64,000 nucleotides of DNA from Macrosoma leucophasiata (Eukaryota > Arthropoda > Insecta > Lepidoptera > Hedylidae): positions 20,520,001 to 20,584,000 of the forward strand of contig JAWQUS010000021.1 of the NCBI GenBank assembly GCA_036365455.1, given 5' to 3'. Each line of letters starts with the position of its first letter. Position 1 is the stretch's first letter. The position numbers and the translations under genes were made by a program. Of the stretch, positions 33,770 to 42,905 are shown in pieces. Under the pieces are notes generated by a model. The model searched no databases. It saw only the letters and a program-made list of their open reading frames with translations, and was not told the DNA's origin.

Positions 33770-33974
33770 TTTAGATTGAAGTCACGATCTTGGTCATGAC
33801 CGCGTCCCTCGCGACAAGCTGGGTCTGTGGTCGGCGACGCGACAGACACAGCATTACTATATTTTCCTTTGTAATGATTAGACACACTATTTCAAGTAAT
33901 TCATCAAAAGTAGCTTGATTCACTCTTAGAAAATCTTCAGAATCAGGAATCCTTAAAATTTTGAGATGGCCCAA
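33770..33974 (-). pseudogene. Possible PIF/Harbinger transposase fragment
   Basis: The minus-strand frame reads DFLRVNQATFDELLEIVCLI and then ITKEN. This resembles the conserved N-terminal segment of Harbinger-type nucleases (F-R-M/V then TFDELL, then I-TKK-T). The frame degrades after about 45 residues and no catalytic DDE residues are found. Short and tentative. Confidence 0.4.
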
Positions 33975-34405
33975 AATAATTCGCTCTTAGCCATAGTTAC
34001 ATCCACTTTCTTATATTATCCTTACTTTTATTCGTCACTTAAGCATGAAATGTATATGAATTACAAAAATTATAAAAAATGTAATTGCTTAACCGACTTT
34101 TTCGATCGATAGGATGTTATGAGGTTAGCTAATTACATAACAACTTAAGATAGAAGGTTCGTTGAGTAGAAGAAGAAAAAAAAGAAGAAAAAACATTTAT
34201 TGGTGCAGCCCCCATACCAATATCAGGTACTGCATTTATAAAAAAAAACAATAGAACAAAAAAAAAACATTTACAATGCAAATAGGTTACACAAAAAAAA
34301 AATTAAAAAGGGTTGACAAAAAAAATAACTGTTTTTATATTTATATTATTTCGCATTAACACATGCTTGTGAAATATATTTATATACAAAATTATATATA
34401 AATTA

Positions 34406-34858
34406 TTAATTACATACCTTACTAAAGTTTTCCTGTGCAGTTTTAAGAACTGCCTCCCAGGTATCTCCATAAAATGTCAAAGTGGTATCATCGGCGTATG
34501 CTAAAGTTTTGCAGTTGCATAGAGAAAGCTCACATAGCTCATTAATACTACATAAAAATAAGCTAGGGCCAAGAATGCTACCCTGAGGCACACCATGTTC
34601 AATTGGGCGTTCAGAACTTATATAGTCGTTAATCTTAACGCATTGTGTACGCCTGCTTAGATAATCTTGAAAAATATCTAATTGTGCGCCTCTAATTCCT
34701 AAGGTTTGTAGATGTTCTATGAGCTTTTTAGTTGAAATCGTATCGAACGCTTTTGTCAGGTTGAAAGCCAGGAGGGTTACCTGGCTAGCAGAATATTTAT
34801 ATATTACTGAAACCCCGTTATGACTTTGTTGAATAAATAAAACTACAGAGTTTGGCAC
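34406..34858 (-). pseudogene. LINE reverse transcriptase fragment, palm and active site
   Basis: This 150-residue frame contains LTKAFDTIS (first catalytic Asp region), GVPQGSILGPSLF and LAYADDTT, which are consecutive reverse transcriptase motifs of a non-LTR element. The upstream finger region of what looks like the same RT lies at 36705-36917 on the same strand. The N-terminal 25 or so residues before VTLLAFNLTK do not look like RT and come from inserted DNA. The downstream thumb and the 3' end are missing after about 34406. It is a dead fragment of a different LINE from the one at 42.6-46.9 kb. Confidence 0.8.
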
Positions 34859-35105
34859 ACTGACATTTATTGTTATTGAAACCTTTGCTTTTGATTATTC
34901 TAATTATCATACTTTTAACAAAGATTCTATGAAATGGTACCCAAACCCCATGATAGAGGGTCGTGTCTTTGAATTTGGGTTCGAGTGAAGATTACTGCTC
35001 CTTTACTAATTAATATCAAATAACTTTATTAACTTTATCTTTAACCTGATCACTTAAAAAAACTTAAGCTGTATTATGATGGCAACGCAGGTAACACTAA
35101 ACGAG

Positions 35106-35399
35106 TTTTTTTTTTTTTTTTAATGTAATGGAAGTGGTAAACAAGCATGCAGTTCACGTTGATGTTAAGTGATGACTGCAGCCTATAGACACCCACACAA
35201 AGACTAAGGTCAAAAAGCAGATGCGTTACCACTCCTGAGGCCTAAGGTGTTACGGCTCTGTGCCGGAAATTACAGGGCCGTACATTACCACCTGACCGGA
35301 ACACGATAGTGCTGAACACTACCATTTAGCGGCAAGTATATTAGGTAATGCGGTGGTGCCTGCGCCCGCGAGCTCCGTCACTGGAGCTCTACCACCAGT
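35106..35399 (-). mobile_element. SINE-A, full length, well preserved
   Basis: One of the cleanest copies: a T run of about 16 at the left (the poly(A) tail), every landmark present, ending at ACCACCAGT. It lies in the DNA that splits the LINE RT at 34.4-36.9 kb. Confidence 0.85.
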
Positions 35400-36026
35400 A
35401 AAAAGTTACACGATGACCTCGTACCTGATCAAACCACTTACGGTGAGTGGGGTGTAAGGTCTCCTCAATCTCCCTCAACCATCTTCCGGGTATCAGGTCC
35501 TACTGTGCATCGTCATCATTCAAGCTCCATAAGCCCAGCAGGTCTTCAGAAATTTGTAAGTTTACCGAAAGAAAAAGTAAACTACCAAGACATTATACAT
35601 TTCATTGAAAATGAAATGTTTCATAGTAAAACCAATAAAAAATTGAGAAATGAAACAAAAACAAAAACCCGCATCTGAAACGAAATACAGACACTTATTA
35701 ATATTACATTCCCAGTTTGCTCCATGTTGAGTCCAGGACAAACTCAACATAAATCCAACTATGGAAAGTGGTGAAAAAACTACTTACGAGGACTTTTAGC
35801 TAAATATCATTGCTATCTAGAAATAAAAGGCCTCAGCATCCCAGCTCCTCCCGGTTTTAGGGAAACTTGCTGTAACAAAAAACCAACCATGTTTTTTATC
35901 ACGCCATTTGACAACCGATTATCGAATCCGAAAAATATGAACACCAATTACGAGAAACTCACCTCAATTTAACACATTATATACTTTTTAAAATGATATG
36001 TTCTTAGGTTTTCGCGAGCTACACTC

Positions 36027-36158
36027 ATTGAAATAAAACTATTTTTGTCTGCCCGGGACCACGGAAGCTGAAAAGCGACCGAAACGTCGGGTTGATTTTA
36101 AAAATCATTTTAGTTTAATATACGCGAGATAAATCCGTAAAAATAGTTTTATTTCAAT
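36027..36158. mobile_element. 132-bp MITE with perfect 20-bp terminal repeats
   Basis: ATTGAAATAAAACTATTTTT (36027-36046) is perfectly complementary to 36139-36158. The interior has GGACCACGGAAGCTGAAAAG and GACCGAAACGTCGGG. A half copy (GTTTAATTTACGCGAGATAA and so on) is at 61749-61800. Confidence 0.75.
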
Positions 36159-36704
36159 ACTTTTTAAAACTTTTTGGCCATGATGGCTAGAAAATTAAGG
36201 CTTTGCCTTTCACCAACGCAGTGTCTGTTGGCACGGAATCATGACCATTGACAACCTCTGTCCTGATCCAAAGAGAACTCCCCTACCTAGTCGTCCTTCG
36301 TTCTCGAAGGTTCCTTAGCACGACCATAAACACCCGATTCTATACCACCATAATGTTCAGGATGAACTTTACTAAAAAGTGTTATTATTTATTATTTTAA
36401 ACTTTATTATATTTCTGTAAATATTTATAGTAGGTGTATGTATTAATTTTTATTATTTTTTATATTAAATTAATTACATACCCAATGTACCTATTGACTA
36501 TGTCAACGAAGTACCTCAGCAAACTACTAGATGGCGTGCCTGTCTACTCTTCATCTGATCGACCTGAGTAGCCTTCGACATAGTTGGGTGAAATAACACT
36601 AGGTGTCGCTATTCTTCCTATGTGAAAGGAAATAGAAAAATGCAACGTCACAAGGTCCATGAAAATGGTTATACATTTAAATTTTTGATCATTTTTTTTT
36701 CACA

Positions 36705-36917
36705 ATGAAGTTCATATAGCAATTAATAGCATCTTCTGCCGATTTACTCCTTCTAAAGCCAAACTGTGCCTTAGACAATAACTGTTTTGTTTCGAGGAAC
36801 TTTGTTAGTCTTTTATTAATTAACTTTTCAAAAATTTTTGATATATTTGGAAGTATTGATATTGGGCGATAATTATTGGTACAATTTCTCGGTCCTCCTT
36901 TATATACTGGTAATACA
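36705..36917 (-). pseudogene. LINE reverse transcriptase fragment, finger region
   Basis: Translation of the minus strand gives VLPVYKGGPRNC, then YRPISILPNISKIFEKLI and KAQFGFRRSKSAEDAI, which are the N-terminal finger motifs of a non-LTR reverse transcriptase. It is too short to stand out as an ORF. It joins in order to the palm fragment at 34406-34858, about 1.85 kb away on the same strand. The gap is filled by a SINE-A copy (35106-35399), a 132-bp inverted-repeat element (36027-36158) and unclassified DNA. A tRNA-like SINE tail abuts its upstream end. Confidence 0.75.
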
Positions 36918-36926
36918 AATATATAT

Positions 36927-37035
36927 TAAATGACCATTTGATTCGAAGGGTCGCTGGTTCAATCCCCGCACCGGAACAAATAGTTATATAGCCTACAGAT
37001 ATTTGTTCTGTGTGTTTGTGTATAATGTTGTTTGT
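36927..37035 (+). mobile_element. tRNA-derived SINE (type 3), 5' truncated
   Basis: ATGACCATTTGATTCGAAGG, GGTTCAATCCCCGCACCGG and the TTTGTTCTGTGTG tail match the copy at 56095-56243. The A-box half is missing where it meets the LINE RT fragment. Confidence 0.65.
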
Positions 37036-37366
37036 ACACAACAGTACTTTCATAAGTAACATTTAATTTTTTGTTTCAGTGTTCATAAATTTTCCAGTGT
37101 AAAAATATTTTAACCTACTTCTATTGTTTCATAAAAAGAATCAATGTAATTCAGTATTGTGTAGTTATGCAGGTGGCATAACTAGTATAACTAGCGAATC
37201 AGTGTAATTATATATCTTTGTTATTGTCTTAACGTGTATCATGTTTGTGTCGAGCCATTACAGTATCAGCTAGATGCAATATTTTATTATAAAGGTGCGC
37301 GTCACACTTGTGCGTAATTTTTTTTTTGTTCTCAAATATTTTCTATTGCATTGTATATTTTTTTAT

Positions 37367-37561
37367 AAGGGGGGAATATTGTAGGGGTTAACGTATACAT
37401 CGAAATTGTAAGACGCGATGCGACGTGTGCAATTTGTGTACCACGCCATCGCCGTCCGGTAGTTCAGTTCAGTCCCGTCCGCATAACATGTAACTTGTGT
37501 TCGCAATAAATTGGAGTGAAACGGTATAGAGCTCAGACTTATTATCACAATTATTATCACA
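37367..37561 (+). mobile_element. Possible LTR with polypurine tract
   Basis: AAGGGGGGAATAT (from 37367) looks like a polypurine tract. It is followed at once by TGTAGGGGTT, and the stretch ends TTATTATCACA (37561), giving the TG...CA form of an LTR of about 182 bp. AATAAA lies at 37505-37510. No gag, pol or second LTR is recognised, so it may be a relic 3' end or a solo LTR. Confidence 0.35.
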
Positions 37562-37582
37562 TTCCTGGACTAAATAGGTGAC

Positions 37583-37585
<3 letters not shown>

Positions 37586-37625
<40 letters not shown>
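37586..37625 (+). repeat. (CA)20 microsatellite
   Basis: Twenty uninterrupted CA units, then TACACC. Next to the possible LTR and the long hairpin element. Confidence 0.95.
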
Positions 37626-37630
<5 letters not shown>

Positions 37631-37639
37631 CTAAAGTAC

Positions 37640-38512
37640 CTATTCAAACAATCTACGAGTATCACTACAGTAGCGGTTAGCGAGTTTTTTAAACATAACA
37701 AAAGTATCTATCTGAATAGCGGGTTTTATCACAACACTTTGGATTTAACTTATGCTTGACTGCCTAAAAAACAGCTACTGGAATAGATAGTTTTCGAAAT
37801 CGCTTTTAGAATTCAATAGCTAGTTTCGTTTCTTTGCCATTCCACAAAAGCCGCCATTACTCGTACACACCTCTAGAATTGATGATAAAGTCTATAGATA
37901 GTAGTAGTAGAAGTTAAAATACCTACCTACTTTTACTGTAATACTTAAAACTAATAATAGTTACACCACTATAAAGCAAAAAAATATTATTTTAAAGTTA
38001 AAAAAGACCGCCTTCAAAAAAAATTTAAAACTGAATAGACAAAAAAACACTAAAAAGCGAAAAATAAACACAATTAGATCATTTCAATTTAAGGGAATAA
38101 ACACGTAACCTATTAATTATAATAAGACAATTAATTTAATATGGGCTACGTACCTACCTACTCATAGGTTTGAAGTCGGTGCCAAGCCAATAGTGCGGCC
38201 CGCGCGTTAGGATGAATTTTGTGTTGTTGCAGTGGTATCAAATGCGGCTATTTGAATCGCAGTGAAATAGGCTCTAAAATTTTTATTTAACTTGGCACCG
38301 ACTTCAAATCTATGAGTAGGTAGGTACGAAGCCCAACTAGCACTAGCCCATATTAAAGTAATTGTCTTATTATAATTATAAGTTATGGGATTATTCCCTT
38401 AAAATGAAATTATCTAATTGAGTTTATTATTCGCATATTAGTTTTTTTTGTCTCTTCAGTTTTTATTTTTATTTAAGGCGTTTTTTTTAAGTTTTAAATT
38501 AATTTATTTATT
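37640..38512. mobile_element. Long hairpin (fold-back) element, copy 1
   Basis: Left arm (about 37988-38186) and right arm (38291-38512) are complementary over about 200 bp and enclose a 104-base loop. The stem tip CAAGGC-type sequence is GAAGTCGGTGCCAAG opposite CTTGGCACCGACTTC. The single-stranded flank 37640-37987 belongs to the same element, because it recurs in the copy at 62745-63583. The right arm carries an extra 18 or so bases near 38331. No coding sequence and no terminal duplication identified. Confidence 0.8.
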
Positions 38513-38519
38513 TATTATA

Positions 38520-39200
38520 CTTTAATCTTGTTAATCATCTCCTGAACAGAGATGACTTTCAAAAATTTGGTCTTGGAGACATACATAGAAGTACGACCAC
38601 ACACAAAACTTTTATTCCTAGATTCCTTGTTATGGATCAGGCAGATGAAGATGAATGCGCAATGTAACTTACTACTAGCGACATCTCTTGTCACCGTTAC
38701 AAACAACAAAAATACTTTTTGATGTAGTCGAAGACATTTTATGTTTTCAAAGTAATTTGGGAGCGTTTTCTCATTTTTACTGTTTCATTGTGGACGAATA
38801 TGAAATACGATACTAATTATTGCCCGCGACTTCGCGTGGAACCGATAGCAAAATACTTCTCTTATTTATCCCTTATTTATTTGAAATATACTTAATGGAC
38901 ATTGACTTCTAAAAGTATAATAAATGCTCTTTATTTGTAATGTAAATTACTTTTTAACAAAAGCTAACTACATATCAGACAAACATTTAAGCAAACTATA
39001 AAATAACTATTATCAATAAATGTGAGAGACATGTTGAGTGATCGAGGATGGCAATCCTCGATTACAAACTTAAAACAAAATAGGCCTTAGCTTGGTATCA
39101 AAATTAAGTGTTGAAGGCATTACGTACTGAAATCCGATAAGACCATGACAGTTACTTTTCCTTGTTGACTAAGTAGGTAGTGCCTTGACCAAAACTTTTT
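38520..39200 (-). repeat. Inverted paralogous segment, copy 2
   Basis: Matches 31690-32260 inverted, then continues to 38520 with sequence not in copy 1. It abuts the long hairpin element at its left and a SINE-A insertion at its right. The hairpin (ATCGAGGAT ggca ATCCTCGAT, about 39043-39064) is conserved. Confidence 0.75.
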
Positions 39201-39915
39201 ACAGGTGGTAGAGCTCCAGTGACGGAGATCGCGGGCGTAGGCACCACCGCATTGTCTAATAATGTATAAGTATTTTAATTAATATGTGTATTGTAAGAAA
39301 AATCTTTATTTTATATTTATTAGTTATTACTATTTACCTACCTATATTTATGTACTTCTATTTTATTTTTCTGTAGGTACTTACTTGAATTTTTAGATTT
39401 TTTTTTTGACATCCGTGAACTCCCCTCATCTGGTTCCAATTAAAAATCAGCGACAGGCGTTACGCCTGACTTCTATATAATTACTATTATACCTTAATAG
39501 GTAATTACTTTGTTTTTTTTTCTGTCTCCTTTTTTTTGTGTACCTACTATTATTATTGTTTGTGCTGTTTCTGTTTTAAAATTAATTGTTTGTGTTTTTC
39601 AACCTGTATTGTCTTTGTGTGTTTCTCGGCTAAGCGCCAAATAAACGCCTTTCTTCTTCTTCTCCTCTTTCTTCTTAATATACTTGCCCCTAAATGGACT
39701 GCCACGATAGTGCTGAACACTCGTTCAGCACTATCGTGTTCCGGTCAGGTAATGTACGGCCCTGTAATTTTCGGCACAGTGGCATAACACCTTAGGCCTC
39801 AGGAGTAGTAACGCATTAGCATTTTGATCTTGTTCTTTGTGAGGGTGTCTATAGGCTGCAGTCAAGTAACCTCAATGTGAACTGCATACCAGTTTACCAC
39901 TTACATTACATAAAA
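39201..39915 (+). mobile_element. SINE-A, interrupted and with internal inverted duplication
   Basis: The 5' part is at 39201-39258 and the rest at 39673-39915. The roughly 415 bp between looks like an inserted repeat ending in a polyadenylation-type 3' end (GCGCCAAATAAAC then a TTCTTC repeat). After the break the GTGTTCAGCACTATCGTG segment is present as an inverted pair (39703-39738). Confidence 0.7.
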
Positions 39916-40176
39916 CAAAACGAAATCTAGATTGAGACACCTAGCTCTCTGCCCAGAAAGTGGAAATTGTGGAACAAAGTTAACTCTGAAATGGCTCCCT
40001 GGTGCTACAACACAATACAATACAAAAGGGTTCTTCAAAAATAGCACCAAAGAGTCCCTCAGGACTGGCAGCGAGTTGGCAATTTCCCTGGTGTTGCAAA
40101 TGTTCATAGGCGACGGTGACCGCTTTCCATCAGATGATCCAATTGCTTGTCTGCCAGCCTTTTGACATAAAAAAAA
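39916..40176 (+). mobile_element. LINE family A 3' end, truncated
   Basis: Homologous to 49238-49480 on the opposite strand, ending in an A run at 40168-40176. Its upstream junction is shared with the minus-strand copy at 31553-31690, so both derive from one truncated insertion that was later duplicated. A SINE-A copy now separates it from the shared flank. Confidence 0.7.
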
Positions 40177-40484
40177 TATCAGCATTTTACAAGTAGCGTA
40201 TCGTTGCATCGCATTTTTATTTCAACACCGTTGCGAGCACCTCTGACATTTATAGTCGATTCCGCCAAGTTAAATTACTAATTTCGTGTGATAATTGCAT
40301 TGCCAATCTCGTATGCGGCTCTAATGAACAGATTACCCGACGCGCCCCAACTTGTTTCGGGGTTAAGACAAAGTGGCACATTCTCTACTGTACGACTATT
40401 GTTCATGATTTGTGGTAGACCTATTTAAATGATCAGTTTGTAAAAGCGGAAGTGAGACATTCTTCTATTATACTGTAATTATTT

Positions 40485-40865
40485 TTTATAGAGAAATGGA
40501 ATGAAAAATTTAACTTCAGGCGGGGCTTGAACTAGTGTTGTTGCAATAGTAATAGTCTATCGATAGTATTGTGAACTATCGTGACCTCGAAAAAATAGTC
40601 GATAGCGCGATAGTACTATCGAAAATATCGCCATGCTGCAATACTATCGATACTATCGATAGTATCGATAGTTAAAAATAAGCAATACTATTGCCAAAGA
40701 TCGATAGTATCGATACTATCGATTTTCGATAGTACTATCGCGCTATCGACTATTTTTCGAGGTCAACTATCGATAGCGCAACTATCGATAGTTTAGCAAC
40801 ACTACTTGAACCCACGACCACTGGACTTTCTACCAAAACGCCACGTCCACGCCGGATTTGTCGAA
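40485..40865 (-). mobile_element. tRNA-derived SINE (type 2), interrupted
   Basis: The left part (AACTTCAGGCGGGGCTTGAA) and the right part (CTTGAACCCACGACCACTGG) form one SINE head, split by the palindromic element at 40533-40804 with duplication of CTTGAAC. Confidence 0.7.
40533..40804. mobile_element. Palindromic hAT-like MITE built of CTATCGATAG motifs
   Basis: 8-bp perfect terminal repeats TAGTGTTG (40533-40540) and CAACACTA (40797-40804). The flanks carry CTTGAAC on both sides (40526-40532 and 40805-40811), 7 bases of a probable 8-bp duplication. Inner arms of about 43 bp (40583-40626 and 40722-40764) are complementary with one base of difference. The centre is a run of overlapping ATCGATAGT units. 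No coding capacity; it would need a transposase in trans. Confidence 0.85.
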
Positions 40866-42189
40866 TTAGCCCTTCACATTTATAAATTGCATTGCCTTGG
40901 GGTGGCTGTGACGCTATCTATTGCCAACAATGCCAACAATGCTGATTAAGCAACAGATACCACAAATTTTAGAATTTATTAAATTTAATATCGTTGGAAG
41001 TCGCTTTTACCCTTAAAATTGTTTCAATAATACATTTTTTGCATGCGAGTGAAATATATTTTCAACTCTACTAATATTTTAAAATACGAATATTTGCTTG
41101 TTACATTTTCACGCAAAAACTACTAAACTAATCATCATAACTATGTACACATGTTCTTGGGTGTATTAAAAAAGTAATTATATACCTATCTATCTGTAAT
41201 TACTTTTATTATTTAATGAAAAAAAAAAATTGTTTGCGAGTTAATAAATCAATGCACTAAACCTGTTTTTACTACACAAGACTTCTCCCAATAATACCAA
41301 GAATGGATTCATGTCACAGATAAAATATTCCATACGCAAATTCAAATGATAACATCTGACGGTGAGACAACCTTGATCCATAAAATTCTTGTATATTTAC
41401 CAAATAAAATTGTGTATTCAGAAATATATCACGAACGTGATGCGTAATATCATTTTTCAGGCGTTTGGTATCTCATTGAAGTATTCGGAGAAAATGGGGT
41501 ATTCGGTCAACAACGTTTACAAATCATAACTTTATACATAAACATTAATTTATTGTTTTTTTGGTTATAATAATAATTTTAGTAATAGAAAAATCTAGTG
41601 ACAGAACTCAAGGACTTAAGCACCACTGCATTAACTAATCTTATTGTCACTGAATGACAGTTTTCAGTGCTATTGTGTTTCAGTCAGGTGGTAATGTTCG
41701 GGCTATGTAATTTAAATCGATTGACTTCCACTGCTAGACAAGATCCACTCCCAGAGAATGCCACAAAAAACGGCCCTAGGCCACCCTCATCTCAGATAGT
41801 CGGTCTACCCTATGAAGAGCCTATCCTCAGTGGGCTGCGTCGACTTAGCTTAGTTGTCCTGCAGATCTCCATACAGGACGGACGTAACGTACAGTATTAT
41901 ATAAATTCAGTGGTATCAACATGAAATGTTACATACCTAATAAATATATTTATTGTGCTTCGCAATAATGCGACGGTATGGAAAGGTTTTATAATTTCGA
42001 AAAGTAAGCTACGTTATACGTTAAAATACAGTAGAATTCAGTAAAATTAAAAATATATATATGTAATATTTACACCATTACAGCAAAAGTAACGTGGGAT
42101 ATAAAATATCCCGTACAATAAACACGTGCGTGGGATTGTCGGCCTTGCGCATTACTGTTCAACGAAACGTTATTAATAAGTAGCTAAAA
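40866..42189. other. Unclassified DNA with a diverged SINE-A piece
   Basis: A worn SINE-A 5' part is at 41590-41714 (CTAGTGACAGAACTC to GTCAGGTGGTAATG). The rest has no repeat or gene landmark. Confidence 0.45.
41720..41840 (-). mobile_element. Possible RTE-like 3' fragment
   Basis: The segment with AGAATGCCACAA and ACGGCCCTAGGCCACCCTC weakly resembles the complement of 19060-19150. The match is interrupted, so it is a tentative call. Confidence 0.35.
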
Positions 42190-42590
42190 AAAAAAGCAGC
42201 CAAGTGCTAGTCGAACACGCGTTCACAGGGCGAAGATAATATAATCACTGCATTTAACAAGGGTTCCGTACAAGTAAGAGATTTCTATGTGACCATTACA
42301 TACATACAATAAGTTTAAATTGGTATTTCCTGTAATCTACATTTGACCTCATATCAGTATTTTTTTTATTTTTTGACACGGTAATAATTTTATTCAATAA
42401 CTTCAAAAATAGTTGAGATCCTTAACATAAGGTGATACTTTCATTGTCAAATAACATAACATATTTTTTTTAAATGCGAATTTGTCTCCCAAACGTGACT
42501 TCCATTCGCAAGTGAAATTTCCAAACAATCGGATCAGTACTTACAAATAAAATTGACTGATATACGGACAGTCAGACAGACAGAAAGATC
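42190..42590 (+). repeat. Dispersed repeat F, copy cut by the LINE tail
   Basis: GCAGCCAAGTGCTAGTCGAA, AGGGTTCCGTACAAGT and ATACGGACAGTCAGACAGAC are present. The copy ends where the LINE hexamer tail starts at 42598. Confidence 0.5.
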
Positions 42591-42905
42591 TACTAGATTC
42601 AGATTCAGATTCAGATTCAGATTCTTTATTCATAACATAATTGAGTTACAAGTCAGAAAAAATTATGTGCACACATTTAGGTCTACATACAATTAAAATT
42701 AAAATATTATTACACTATTATTATTTCACTTATTAAATACGTGAAAATTATTAATTAAAATTATTGTTAAAAAAAAAAAAAACATATTAAATTATTACAG
42801 AATCAGATTACAGATAAGTTTCATTCAAGCAATAGATATTGTCATTTGCGATTCAAAAAATTCTTTGACGGAATAAAAAGAATGTTGGATAAGCCACCTA
42901 CGTAA

